From Heliocidaris erythrogramma (taxonomy: Eukaryota > Echinodermata > Echinoidea > Camarodonta > Echinometridae): a stretch of 64,000 nucleotides of DNA. The position numbers and the translations under genes are program-made. Positions 20,701 to 33,293 of the stretch are shown one piece after another. Each line of letters starts with the position of its first letter. Within the stretch, counting starts at the first letter, position 1. The notes under the pieces are model-generated. The model ran no database searches. It was not told the DNA's origin and saw nothing but the letters and a program-made list of their open reading frames with translations. The stretch is from the NCBI GenBank assembly GCA_025617745.1, contig CM046855.1:48401813-48465812 (forward strand), given 5' to 3'.

Positions 20701-23628
20701 GAGTGTCTGCTTCCTGGCCAAGTAAGGGTGACATACTTGCCAGCTATGACCAAAAAGCTCACTGAAAAAGTGAAAGACTAGTTTGCTCCCTAATATTAAG
20801 GTTATTGGGCAAACAGTGCTTAAAATTAGCGCATGGGGTCACTACTTTCATGTCAGTGCTGTTATTCTGTTTCCACTGTCACTCATCGTCAGTTTCCAGG
20901 AGGATTATTTATCACGGATGCCAGCAGATAGTTATTGTCACTTCTCTTTGGACAGCAACATGAATCATGTGTTGAGCATTAAAATGGGCAGGGGGGCACT
21001 ATTTCATCCACTCCTAATGACTGGTATTACTAGTTGCCCTCAAGGCAAGCCATATCCACACTTCAGCTAACTTCTAGAAGATAGTTTTCCATAAGTAATG
21101 CAATATTCTTATAGATGTTGGACCTGGAGGAGGAATTTTCTTCATGCGATGGGGAATGGGGTTATTTTAATTATAAAAGGAGAAATCTCCCAGCTGTTCC
21201 TGAATGGCCAGTGCTAAGATAATAGAAGTATATATATCAAGTTTTAAGAAAAACGTTAGGGACGAAACATGTAAATGTTAAATGGAAAAACAAAGTTTAT
21301 TTTAAATAAGAATAGTTTAGAATCTACACGTATTATGCACGGTAAGCATAACTCTGTAGAGTTCATAAGATTTCATCATAATTACCTCTTATTTGTCTAA
21401 GTAGAGCAGTAATTCCATAGGATTTCCATGTGTTGTTGCCATCAGTATAATCATGGCCTTTTGGAATTATTTTAAACATGTATATTTCAAAAGATAAAGA
21501 ATATCTTTAAGACTCATGGAGAATATTGTGAACTTTTGAATCTTTCCCAAATTGTGATCCTGCTGTCTAGCTTCAAGAAATTATTGTGTAGATGTTGCTT
21601 AGGTCTTTCACTCTTGATGATTTGTATGGGGGTTAACTTCAAGGAGGCCATGTTAAAGTAGAGTTCATTCCAGAGCCCCTCATTGGTCATAGGGAGGCCA
21701 AACCCATCTTGTCACATGTGATATATGATCTATGTTTGTATGGAAGAGGGCCCATGAGTTTACTTGCCTTTGGTTGCTCTTAAGGGAGCTTTCTGTGAGA
21801 CTCTTTTGCACCCTTGTCTCATAAATTAGATTATTTGTTTTCCTTCTTCATCTCAAAGATATTTACGTAAAAATATTGGACTGTTTGTTGAATCCAGACT
21901 GCACGTGCACATTCCTGTCTATCCCTACCCATGCTACTCCTAATAATGTGCCACTACTGAGTTTACAAACAATTACAACTTAAAAAACAACAACACAAGA
22001 ATTGAATTTTGAGATGGATTATTTAGAATTAGCACGTTAGATTATTAGATTTAGCTCATGGGCACATTCTTATTTTTTAATATGAAGAAAATATCATAAT
22101 GCATACTCCTACAGGAAGAAAATTCTATTTACCTTTATTCCCTTCATTAATACAGCTATTCTTAGTTTCAACATTGAGTAAAGAACAGCAAACCAAGGGA
22201 AAGGGTCAGTAATAAATTGACATGGAAATCCCCTTAAAGAGGAATAAACTTTGATTAACGATGGTTCAAGAACACAAAGATGAGTATTCTACTTTTAAAG
22301 ACAAAGTAAGTTTTGCCGATAGGGTTCAGGAGTTTGCAGACTGTCACAAATTGTTATTGTGCTCATCTTGTATGCTGATCATTTTATTGGAAGATGAAAT
22401 GACTGGCTAAGTACTCCGTCATGTAAAGTATGTTGGCCTAGACATCATCATGATCACTAAATCAGATGTTTTCAGTATTATAATATTTTTTTAGTACATG
22501 GACTAATGGACACATCCAGTGTCAAAGACTCAAAAGACATGCCTATTAAACCTCTATGGTTGTTTGAGCCAAGCAAGGGGGGGGGGGGGGAGGCGCGGCT
22601 ACAATAGATCCTGTAATTGTGTTTTTGCCTTTGGACATGTCACATATAGGGCTAGAATGCTGTTTTGAAAATCAGGAACAAATTACATGTACATGTTTGT
22701 TCTATTTTGATAATTTTATACTAAATATACAAAAAAGTTGCAATTCGGTGTAATGTGTTCTGTACGACAAGCATTTTATTATTTTTTTATTTATTTAATC
22801 AGAAAATGAGGATTCACTTCTTCTGTGATAACTCCTTGATATGACCATTAACTAATGGGTATTGATCATGCCAGCAATGGTCATATCATCAAATTTTCAT
22901 ATCATCAAATTTTCAATCTAGGATGAAATGATAAAAGACATGTGCTGTACTGGACACATCTCACAGAATCGCCCAAGAGTATGCATCAAAATGGTCTTGC
23001 CCTTGGTGTGCCTTCTTTTGTCTCTAGATAAAGCATAAATAATGCATGATAAATAATAAATGATAAAAGTCAACATAAGTGACTGTTTATCTTGTGGTTA
23101 AACAGGTGTTAGGTGTTGTTCCAGACTTGTCCATGATCTTATCCTTAAGAATTATGACCCTATTGTAATCCTTAGTTGGTCATAATCCATGGTGATCTTG
23201 ACCTTTTTCTATTCTCAGAAATAAGCATCACAGACATAAATCTTAACAGGATGAAGAAATGATTATATATATTGTTGGGGATAGTTCTTTTCTCTCTGTT
23301 ATTTGATGAGTGACCAGTGCAAGACATGATTCATGTTGATTCACTCACTCATACTTGTATACTGACAAATAATGTAAATGAGAGGGTTTTTTTGTTGTTG
23401 TAAATTCAGTTTACCTTTTATTTTGAAAATATGTACATGATCTGATGTAATTGTTATATTGTACATGTACAAGTATGCTTTTTTTCTTTCAAGACTTCAA
23501 ACTTTGCCAGTTTTAGATTTCATTATGTAGGGCCTACTGCACTGTGGCACTGTCTTTGTGTTTATTTTTTTTCAAAGTATTGTAATAATTGTAACTATTT
23601 AATTATCCAAGTTTTTAGATATCTTTCT
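20701..23628. other. intron 1, no gene seen
   Basis: AT-rich intron. A G-run lies at 22577-22590, and a small hairpin (GATATGACCATT...AATGGTCATATC) at about 22838-22889. Nothing coding is recognised. Confidence 0.5.
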
Positions 23629-24061
23629 GTAGCTTATCACTCATCAACAGTAATAAAGGGGTCATACTAAGATAATGCTTAAATGATATCTTGGATTTTT
23701 TATTGTACAATAGCAGTGAGCTTGACTCTTATTTAAACAAAAAAAATCAAGACCTGATCAATTGAAATCAATTCAGTTTGAAAGGGGCTATCAAAAACAT
23801 TAATTTCTACTAACACATTCAGTCTTTATTCACTTATCGACGTAGCTTATCACTCATCAACAGTAATAAAGGGGTCCTGTTAAATTTAAAGATAATGCTT
23901 AAAATGATATCTTGGATTTTTTATTGTACAATAGCAGTGAGCTTGACTCTTATTTAAAAAAAAAAAAAAATCAAGACCTGATCAATTGAAATCAATTCAG
24001 TTTGAAAGGGGCTATCAAAAACATTCATTTCTACTAACACATTCAGTCTTTATTCACTTAT
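23629..24061 (+). repeat. tandem duplication, period about 213 bp
   Basis: Two adjacent copies each begin GTAGCTTATCACTCATCAAC and end CTTTATTCACTTATCG. They differ by a few indels and substitutions. Confidence 0.85.
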
Positions 24062-24448
24062 CGATGGATGATGTTTTCTTTCCCACAGGCCATGAGTTTC
24101 TATGAATATTTTGATTACTTGCAGCCTGTTCAGATGGAATCTATAGTAATCAGATGTTTTGCTGCTCAACCGTTCTTTGTAAAGTGAACGAAATGTCAAG
24201 AGCATGAAACCAGGCTTTTTTTTATTGGCAAATAATGACACTTTCAAGGTTTGATTTCACGACATTATTGCTTTCTCCTTTGAAGAAATATTCCCCTTTT
24301 TTGAAATTGATATATTTGATTTGCTTCTCAACCATAGACTCTACAATTTTTCAAATAATTGTTCAAACACATTTTTTGTTTAGTCACATACTAAATTTTG
24401 TCCTTTTAAGGGAAGGAATTCTTTAAAAATAAATTGATCTCTGGACAG

Positions 24449-24590
24449 CTGGGGAGTGTTTCATCAAGTGTCTTGTCTGTAATTCTTACTGACAAATTTA
24501 TTCTCAGCCAATCAGATGCAAGGATTTTAGTAGCTTATAACATTTATTGCAACTTGTCATTGACTACAGGTATTATGAAACAGGGCCCTG
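24449..24590. mobile_element. MITE related to the 52936-53079 copy, diverged
   Basis: CTGGGGAGTGTTTCATCAAG and the core CCAATCAGATGCAAGGATTT, then TAGTAGCTTATAACA, match the better-preserved copy at 52936-53079. The right end has decayed. Confidence 0.6.
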
Positions 24591-26366
24591 ATTAGGAGAG
24601 CACTATCATTGGGAATGTAATATGGAAAATTTGCAATGCACTAAACACTTGACAAAAATGATATTTCAAAATTTAAAGCCAAAAAGTAAGACCATGTTTT
24701 GTGTATATTATTGAAGTCACATAATGTGACCCAATTTTGACATCTGTAAGAAAATAATGTACAATGTTCATTGGAAAATTACTCTCTACCTGTTTGGGAA
24801 CTCTATCCAAAAAGTTAAGACTTCCACTACAAATGATTTTTAATGATTTTTTTTTTCTCACACATGTGACTAAAGAATGGTCGTACTTTATTTCACATTT
24901 TTTTCATTCTGGACATTCATTTTGCAGCCATTATTGATATTATATATCATTTTAAGGAGACTGGTATCAATAAATATTTGAATTTCAAAACATGATATGA
25001 GTTTTATATCTTTCAAAGACACTGAGTTTACAAATTTTTCACATGTTTGTAAGTAAATCTTATTTATATGTTAGTCTAATAAATTATCTCAAAGACATAG
25101 CTTGTTACATGAGATTGATTGTATAATCAACAATTGTTGGCAAAGTAGGAAAGTAGTTTTATGATGCCTCATATAAATAGAAATTGCCCAAAGCCATAGG
25201 CGTACTAGATTTGCTGCATAGATAATAGATCATATTATGTTAAGTGTAGGACAGCTAAGCATGTACCTGTGTGCAAGGTTGTTTTTGAGGAATTCTACCC
25301 TGAATTTTAGTTGAACTGTTGCTTTTCATGAAATATTCATGCTTGATTTTTCCTTGACCCACGCTCTGTTGCAGGAGGCATGTGGGTTGTACATGCACAT
25401 GAATATGTATGTAGGAGCGAACCTGTTTTGAGATGCTTTGGAGAATGGAGCTGGAGGCATTAATAGGCTGTTTGTTTAGTAACTGGACATTCACCCACAT
25501 ATATAATGGAGGATCAATAGTAAAGCCTCTATTCGCAGAAAAAACATCTCCCTTTTTTTTTGCACAATGCATTGAATACACTGTGCACATCTCTCCAGTC
25601 TTGTGTGTGGGCCGGGGCATGTGTAATAATGTGAGGGAGGAGAGTCTTGCAATAAAACACACTCTGCCTGGCCGCGCAGTCGCTTGGAACAAATTACCGG
25701 TGTAAAGCAAGATGCTCCCGCCTTGTAATATTCACGACAATCAACGTAATTTTGTAGTTCATTTGCATTTCATCTGTGGAAGGGGTGTCCCCATAATGTT
25801 GACTTAGATTCCCCTGATGCTTAGTATGCTAGCAGTGTTAGTCATCAACTATTGTTATAATCATCGTGGTGTCAAGAGATTTTTTTATTGCCTGTTCTAT
25901 AAATATTACAAGAAGTGTTTGTCATAAGTCCTCTGAATTAGAAATTTATTGAGGGATAAATCCTCATTAATATAACTATACTCAGAGACCCTGCATATTA
26001 TGTTCTAGGAAAGAATTGAATGAAAAATATCATAGTATGATTTGAGTTAGATTTTTTAAAGGCAATATTTAGACATTTATACATTTGTTTGAGGCTTCCA
26101 ATAGGATTAAATTCTAGAACTTTGTAGAATTATAAAGAATCATACTAATCTAAGACACATCGTCAACACAACTATTCTAGCTTATGTTTTATACATTTTA
26201 ATATCATTAGTTTTAAGATTTATAAGTGATCATATTTTAATCTTTTTTAATGCACATTATGTTATGTAAAGGAATTAAAAAAATTCCATACCAGTTTGCT
26301 TTCTATGTTATATTCTGTCTGCAATGAAATATCCGATAAAAAAATTATGTTAATCTTATTTCTTAT
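24591..26366. other. intron 1; denser non-repetitive block at about 25380-25720
   Basis: Mostly AT-rich. The block at 25380-25720 is more balanced in composition and free of simple repeats, and could be a regulatory element. The frames through it on both strands (151 and 90 codons) show no domain. Only composition supports a role. Confidence 0.25.
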
Positions 26367-26601
26367 CAATAGACCGCTTCTGTAATGTATACAAATTTAT
26401 GCACATATATTATTTGAGCACCTAGTGACAAGCTATTCCATTAACCTGCTGTTTATAAATGAGCCTCAATGCTTGGAATCCAGTTTGCATGTATTTGTTG
26501 CTATGTCCAGCAAGCCTCCAGCAAGCTTTCAGGTTGTCAAAAACAACCTTTGTTTGAAAGGTATGTATAAAATTTGCATACATTACCGAAGCGGTCTATT
26601 G
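26367..26601. mobile_element. MITE, CAATAGACCGCTTC family, copy 1
   Basis: The left end CAATAGACCGCTTCTGTAAT is inverted by the right end ATTACCGAAGCGGTCTATTG. The interior includes GAGCCTCAATGCTTGGAATC. A second copy lies at 29414-29640. Confidence 0.8.
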
Positions 26602-27600
26602 AAGTAAGCTAATCATAATATCATGTCCAACTTTACAATGCAAGGAAATCATAAAAACATTAAATCTTAACTCTTATGGTTATATGTTATAAGTAGTCTA
26701 TTCACAGTTTATCCATAAATCCAAATTATGCACTGATACCATTTGCTGATTGGTGTTTCTATACATTTAAACATGCATACATGCATCATACTACAGAGGA
26801 GAGCAATAGCTCATTTAAACGGGCTCTGGAAAACTGAAAAAGAGCTCTGGGGAAAATAAAGATTTTAGCAAATCTTGTCGCAGAAGAAATCTTAAATATT
26901 TATGAAAAGTCCTGTGAAAAAGGATAATTTTACACTGGCATGCATCCACGTTGAACTGTGTGAGCCTAACAGGATTTACAATATTTTTTTTGCTTTATCT
27001 TGGATCGTAACTGTAGCAACATGCACTTGTTGTGAGGGCATCCAGTGATCACTGGTAATCACATAGTGGTAGTAAACCTGAACTAATTCTAATCAGTATT
27101 TCTCATGGTCTGATTAACTTGCCCAATATGGCATTTAACTCAAAATTAATGAACTGGAATGACAGTCATGACCAAGTACAAAAGCTTATTGCCAAATCGA
27201 GCTGTTGAGTCTGAGCAGCTTTTGCACCCAGCCATCCACCTTTTTCCCTTGAGAAATACCTTTTTTTGTGAATTAATCATCTTTCTGTTGCTGCTGTTTT
27301 TCATGGCCAGAGGAGAGAGGAGAAAACATGGAAGTAAGAGAGAAAGAAAGGGGAAGATGACTCATCGCGGAACATAATTGAATCGTCCATTACGACCATA
27401 ATATTGCCCGGGGCATTCTTATCACAATGCATTGAGAAGAGACCAACTGTGGTACCTTGCCTCACTCACGTTCATTTACTCCCTGCAATCCCTGGAGTCT
27501 CTCCATCCAATCTCTCCATCCTCTCTTCCGGCTTGCTCTTTCTTTCTTCCCCACCTCCCATCTCTCTTACTCATCAAATTGGCGAGAATACCCCTGGTGT
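26602..27600. other. intron 1, no gene seen
   Basis: Unique intron. The 27170-27600 part is less AT-rich than the surroundings but no domain or repeat is recognised. Confidence 0.35.
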
Positions 27601-27911
27601 ATGAGCGCACAAAACGCAAATAGTGCTAATGTTTGCCTTCAGAGACGGCAGCAGGCCGAGTCTGAGTGTATCATCAACAGGGAGCAGGATGAGGTCGTGA
27701 ATAGCAACGCATCCTTCCGCCGACTCAACCTGAGCCTCACACGTACATGGACGTCGTGTGCCGTGTTTGCCGACAGTGATTGCACTCGCGCGTGTGCGTA
27801 ATACTGCACCGCCTGCATGGCCGTTGCATATGCGCCCATCGAAGAGAACAATCCTTGATTTTTTTTTGGCAATGGCATAGACTGGTTCTCATGAGAGATA
27901 TTTACCTCTAG
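27601..27911 (+). promoter_or_regulatory. candidate internal promoter upstream of the 45-nt exon
   Basis: A non-repetitive stretch with CpG-containing sequence (GACGTCGTGTGCCG, CACTCGCGCGTGTGCG) sits inside an AT-rich intron, directly upstream of a potential first exon. No TATA box is evident. Inference from composition and position only. Confidence 0.25.
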
Positions 27912-27956
27912 GTAAACATGGGGGACCCCACTCCACAAGATATGGCCAAGATGAAG
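27912..27956 (+). CDS. candidate alternative exon of the TRIM9-like gene (45 nt)
   Basis: The acceptor TTACCTCTAG is followed by 45 nt, then a strong donor AAG/GTATGT. Read in phase 0 it gives VNMGDPTPQDMAKMK with no stop, so it could join exon 1 and exon 2 in frame as a cassette. Alternatively, the ATG at 27918 (AAACATGG, a good initiation context) could begin a protein MGDPTPQDMAKMK joined to exon 2 (TELSQAL). Such a protein would lack RING and B-boxes but keep the coiled coil. Neither use is proven, and chance splice-like sites occur in long introns. Confidence 0.4.
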
Positions 27957-28536
27957 GTATGTCATTTCTTGACTAAAAAAAGGATATTCGCATTTTATGT
28001 GTTGCTTGTTTAACGCGGACCATTCTTGCTGTACTCTACTCTGTGATCTCACCTGTAAGACGAGAAAGTGTGTACGACAGTGCATATAAAGCGGCTTTAG
28101 ATGAGAGAGAGATTCAGTCGTTTTGTTTAATCAGCAGTGCTGCTGACTATGACCTTTCTGGTGTTATCTGTTGAAGTATTAGTTACTTCAGCGCTGTGAT
28201 TTTTGAAGGGTAACTGTATATGCTCTTGTTCTTTCTGCGAGATGTATATCTAATCTGGAAGATTTGTCCTCTTGAAGTTGTGCATTGTATCATAATGTCT
28301 TCAGCAGCTGATGAGATCTCTTGATTTGTGAAGTTGTTTTCTGTGAAATGATCATGTCACGACCTGCAAATGTTTACCTCCCAAAGTTCGGAAAAAGTGA
28401 AGAACAATCAGTTATTTTACAATATGAAGATGTTTCATATTTTGCTTTTTATTAAAGAATTTAGTGAAAATGAGATATATCAGTAATCATGTAAATCGCT
28501 TTGACCCCATTTTATTTAAAGGTTATATCATTTTAA
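27957..28536. other. intron 1, no gene seen
   Basis: Non-repetitive intron that becomes AT-rich after about 28300. The minus frame through 27639-28085 has no recognisable motif. Confidence 0.4.
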
Positions 28537-28568
28537 ACACGGTCAAAGCCCTTCTGGCTCTCAGCAGG
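28537..28568. repeat. hairpin family half copy
   Basis: Holds AGCCCTTCTGGCTCTCAGCAG, the right arm of the family, without a clear left arm. Confidence 0.65.
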
Positions 28569-29413
28569 CTAGAAAATAATTCATTTTATTGTGCATTATG
28601 ACAATTGATGGCTTATCAACCAAACATGTACATACAACTGTTCTGCAAAATCTTATCTGGAAGATTTGTCCAGTTTGAAATGTACGTTGTATGAGGATGC
28701 AATCAAAACTATAAATCTCTTGATTTTAGTGACTTTCAGTATGATCATCAAACCACGGAGAAGGGGTTGAGATCCCTGATCATGCAGCCAACAAATGTTT
28801 GCTAGCCCAAATTGTAAATAACAACCCACCATGACAGTGCTAAAATTAAAAAGCTGCATTCAGAAGTGAATGCAAAGCTCAAAAGTTTTATTGTGACTTC
28901 ATGCAATGTATCTAGGGCATGGAACTATGTTACTATCTACTCTAGATATGAGTGAACAAATTGTCACAAAGAGATATGAACTTTTTTGATATTGCTAAAC
29001 ATGTTACAACATTTGCAATGCATGACCTACTGGCTAAAGAACATCTGTTTTTAATGTATCAATGTGTTTTATTTTATTTATTTATGTGGATTTAAAAGAT
29101 CAATACACAAGGAAAAACACATTAAAAATCACTTTTATTGTATAAATGAAGTATATTTGAAAAAAAAGATGTGTTGGGGCTGTGTAATGTTACCAGCATA
29201 TAATTTCATATTTAAGGTAATAGCAGAAAAGTTATAATAAAAACAAAAGCAGAACATTTAAAACCCTAAAACAAGAATACAGTCATGTAATAACAATTGC
29301 AACATTACATTTGACTAAAATTAACTGGATGTTATAATGTGTTGAATATTCTAAGGTAGTTTTTTTTAATGATATTTGAAATGATATTGAATGCAATTAT
29401 ATTTGATCTATTA

Positions 29414-29640
29414 CAATAGATCGGTTCTGTAATGTATTCAGATTTATGCACATTTCTTCTCTGAGCACCTAGTGACGAGCTATTCCATTAACCTGCTTTT
29501 TATAATTGAGCCTCAATGCTTGGAATCCAGTTTGCATACATTACATGCTGCTATGTCCAGCAAGCTTTCAGGTTGTTAAGAACAATCTTTGTTTGAAAGG
29601 TATGAATAAAATTTGCATACATTACCTAAGTGGTCTATTG
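29414..29640. mobile_element. MITE, CAATAGACCGCTTC family, copy 2
   Basis: Closely matches the 26367-26601 copy along its length, including TAATGTATTCAGATTTATGC and the right end GTGGTCTATTG. Confidence 0.8.
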
Positions 29641-29675
29641 TGTATGTGGAATATATGTTGCATATTTATTTTGAA

Positions 29676-30000
29676 TACTCTTTATGGGGCCGTCACATAT
29701 CCAAAACGGAGCCCGCCCGACTTCTCCGCGAGCTCAAAATGGCATTTTTGCCCGGAATAAGGCCGGAATGCAGCCGGTGTCTGCTCGATCACTGCGGGCT
29801 TCGCCGCAATTTTTAGGGGTCACCGGCCGACGTCCGCAGGGCACCAAAACCTGCTCCCAATTTAGCGACTTTCCAATGGCGGATTTTGAGGTTGCAGAGC
29901 TCGTAAACAGGTCGCCCGGAGATCGCTTAGGCATCGGAAAACATTTGATCAATATTCGGGTGGCAATCCAACGATTTTAGACCGTATTTTGGCTTTAAAA
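29676..30000. other. unrecognised GC-rich block
   Basis: A GC-rich insert-like block in AT-rich intron, starting GGGGCCGTCACATATCC and ending near CCGTATTTTGG. The edges are weakly inverse, so it may be a decayed DNA element. Frames in it look composition-driven. Confidence 0.35.
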
Positions 30001-30022
30001 TTCAGAAGGAGGACGGCAGAGC

Positions 30023-30308
30023 TAATAATAATAATAATACCACTGTTCTTGTATAGCTCATATCACATTATGATATAATGTCCCTATGCGCTTCCAAAGG
30101 GTTTGGATATTATTACCCTGGCTTTAGCTCCGGCAGCCGTATAGCGCAAAGTGCATTTCAATGAATAAATCCTGCCAGGTACCCACCTGGGTGGAGAGTG
30201 GCAAATGTGGATTAACGTCTTGCCAAAAGACGCTAGTGCCGGGCTGAGATTCGAACCCTCAACCCTTGGATTGAGAGTCAAGTGAATGAACCACTATACC
30301 ACGACACC
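30023..30308 (-). mobile_element. tRNA-derived SINE
   Basis: On the minus strand the head GGTGTCGTGGTATAGTGG carries an A-box (TGGTATAGTGG), and GGTTCGAATC is a perfect B-box. The body has GTTAATCCACATTTGCCACT and CACCCAGGTG, which resembles the conserved central domain described in marine-invertebrate SINEs (Nin-type, from memory). It ends in an (ATT)n tail. It is better preserved than the copy at 19185. Confidence 0.88.
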
Positions 30309-30350
30309 TCCATCTCCATCACATCGATTTTCTGGTATAGTTTTTCAAAA

Positions 30351-30502
30351 CTATGCATTGTCTGATATTCAAAATCTAAAGAAACAAAAAAATAATATCT
30401 ATTCTAAAGGTATGGAAAATTTCAAGCTATGCATTGTCTGATATTCAAAATCTAAAGAAACAAAAAAATAATATCTATTCTAAAGGTATGGAAAATTTCA
30501 AG
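30351..30502 (+). repeat. tandem duplication, 2 x 76 bp
   Basis: Two essentially identical adjacent copies starting CTATGCATTGTCTGATATTC. Recent. Confidence 0.95.
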
Positions 30503-30554
30503 CCAATCCAATTAGTACTTTACAGTGTATGCTAGGGAGTTTTGACTCAACCTT

Positions 30555-30930
30555 TTACTGTAAACGCTGTTATTTTTGTGTGATTAAATTTTCGCGCTGA
30601 GCTGCCCAAAACATATTCATGGGTTCTTGAATTTGCGCTGCACAATTACTCATTCTCAAAAATGCGACTTGATTTATTGTTTCACACACACGCAGTCCAT
30701 TCAAATGCATGCTAAAGGTTACAGACGCAACTACACACGCACTCTAAAATGAATTGGATTCAAACATGTATTATTCAGATGAAGCGCGCAATGCAGCGTC
30801 CATTCAAAAAAAGCATAAGAAATCGTGCTAATATTTTCGCGTGTTCTAGAATTCGCGCCCGCCAAAAATAGCGCGAAATCCGCGAAAATTAATGTAACGC
30901 GAATATTTCTGCAAAATTTTTTTACAGTAT
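30555..30930. mobile_element. MITE with TTACTGTAAA ends
   Basis: The left end TTACTGTAAACGC and TAAATTTTCGCGC are inverted by CGCGAAAATTAATG and TTTTTACAGTA on the right. The interior is rich in CGCG motifs (AATTCGCGCCCGCC). Similar TACTGTAAA...TTTCGCG fragments appear near 55690 and 39993. Confidence 0.65.
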
Positions 30931-32438
30931 GCTCTTCTTTAGAGCCCATTTTCTCTATTGTTTTGGTCACTAGCCTGTCTGGCATGTTGACATGCTCATT
31001 GTAAGTTACGTACAAGTTATATATTATTTTAAAACTTAGAATCTAAGCTTTCAAACCGTGTTGAAATATTAAAAACCCAAATTTCCGACTTATTGGTCAT
31101 TTTGTGGTGGAGGGTCACATATGTCTCTTTGCTAAATTTGCCTGAAGAATTACTTTAGAAATCTAATGGTTATTAGTGATCTAGAAGTCATCACCAAATT
31201 ATAATAACTGGCATAAATTGAGCACCAGAGAGGTCAAAATGGGACACAGACTCTCAATATTTAGAAATTTTGACAGTCTTATAAATTCAGTGAAAATACC
31301 TTTTCTTTCATTTTCTTCTGAAGCACCTCTTTGAGTTTTTGATCGCCGGTGACATTGGGGTACAATGAGAGACAGAGAGACTGGATTTGGGGGAAACCAA
31401 CCTCACTCTCAGTTTGAAAACAATTATTGCTCTTGACTTTGCATCAAAAGCTATATTCAGCACATATTGACATGTTGGAGATGGTGAGTCATGAATTTCA
31501 AGTGCGGCAGATCGTTGCTTCTTACACTTACACCAATGCCAAGCGGGACCTGTGGCCAGGATAAGTAACAGTATATGCCTGGTGTGTGTGCTGCAGCTAT
31601 ACTTTTACAAGAATTTCTGATTGAGGCTTTTGATTAGGTCATTTTTGACAGGTCTTACTTATTGAATTGTATATGAACGACCGACTTTCAGACATCCATA
31701 CTTGTAGAATTAATGCTTTGGCATGCCAACATGGTTGGTAAAATCATAGTTTTTAATTTATTGCATAGTACATGTACATGTATATACATGTAGTAGAATG
31801 TAACTTGCCCCTCCAAATATGAATAGGTAAATGTAAATGAAATGAAATTCCTTTGTTAAAACTCCCACAATGGGTATGCCAAATGCCTCAGAAACATGAG
31901 TCCAGATTTTAATGTAACTGTGGCCTGGCTTTAGACCATGTGTGCACAGGAACAAATTTATCTTGGAAACCTGTATGACAGGTCAAGACCAACACATAAA
32001 CATGCAGATTTCTTGTAACTTTTGTTGAGCAATGCTTGCATGTACATGTAGAAGAATTTATTTCATCATGGTTTTATGCATTTTCCTTTAAATCACTCAT
32101 GTGGAAATGTCTGCAGTAGGTATTTTTTTAAAATCCAGGAGCTGAATTACCTTATATGATCGATAATGCAGCTTGCAAAGAGAACAGTAGTTCATGGTAA
32201 CATTTGCATGAAATCTATCAACCACAATCCAATAAACTGGGGTTGAAGGGAGGATTTTTTATGTGGGATGAAAAGACTAATCACATACAGACAAGAATGT
32301 GGTTTGTGGTTGGTTAATGTCTTGTGGATCCTTCCAAGTTAGCATTAGGTTAACAAATCATCCGCATACGCATTAACTTAGTGTGAAATGCTTTGAGTTA
32401 ACGCCCTTCTCAGGAGACAAATTGTGTGGGAGTGCATT

Positions 32439-32439
<1 letters not shown>
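30931..32439. other. intron 1, no gene seen
   Basis: Unique AT-rich intron with no recognisable element. Confidence 0.5.

Positions 32440-32478
<39 letters not shown>
32440..32478 (+). repeat. 39-base poly-G tract
   Basis: 39 consecutive G, the longest homopolymer in the window. The true length is uncertain because such tracts sequence poorly. Confidence 0.95.
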
Positions 32479-33065
32479 CTCTGTATGCCATCCGCGTCCA
32501 TGAAAACAAGTAAAAAGGTTTTTTTTTTCACCACCAGACGGGTAAACCGGGGGTCTCATTTAGGGTATCAAAAACAGGAAAATTCTGACAAAAACAGTTA
32601 TCAAATTCACTAGTAATGAGAAAAGAAGATTGAATAGGGTAAGAAATTTGACAGTACCATTCAGCATCCGAAAATCTTCCTGTGGATATTTTTTTCATGA
32701 ATCCAAAGAGCTTCTTTTTTATTCCTTCAATGAAAGCATCATTCTGTAATGTGTTCCAAAGTAAATATTTGGCTCTAACTCTTTGGCCAAAAAGGGGCCA
32801 AGAAGAACCAATCCTCGAATAGGGTGTACAATACTATGCAAGATCTAAAAAATCCCTGTTAAGGATCTAAAAAATTTTCATGGGGTTTCCCTAAAATAGA
32901 GTATCAAAACCTCCCGACTTAAATCCTTGTTTAGGGTGCTTTTCAGAAAGTCATGGACCCGGATGCCATATACAGGCCTCAATGAGACCCCCCCCCCCCC
33001 CTCCCCGCCGATGGTGCATTCCTACGGTCTTTCAGAGAAGTAGAACTAATCGTTCCGTTATGGCT

Positions 33066-33293
33066 TGGGGCCCGTATTCTGAAAACTGTTATCTTTAATG
33101 TTAAGGGAAACAATGTTTATTGTCATAACAAACTGAAATTACGCAGAATAAACACCTTTCATTGGTTTCTTTTAGATTTACGCGAACGCAGCCACCTTTG
33201 CGCAGACATTAACCAATGTCTTGTCCTATATAATTTTGATTTGTTTTGAGAATTAACATAAAAGATATAACATAGTTTTCAGAATATAGCCCC
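33066..33293. mobile_element. MITE with GGGGCCCGTATTCTG ends
   Basis: The left end GGGGCCCGTATTCTGAAAAC is inverted by GTTTTCAGAATATAGCCCC on the right. TGGCT occurs on both sides and may be the target duplication. Confidence 0.7.

Noticed and set aside
25255-25710. 151-codon minus-strand frame as a gene
   Set aside because: No domain, no splice support and an overlapping open frame on the other strand; probably chance in a balanced-composition block.
27639-28085. 148-codon minus-strand frame as a gene
   Set aside because: No recognisable motif; it covers the candidate plus-strand exon and is better explained by local composition.
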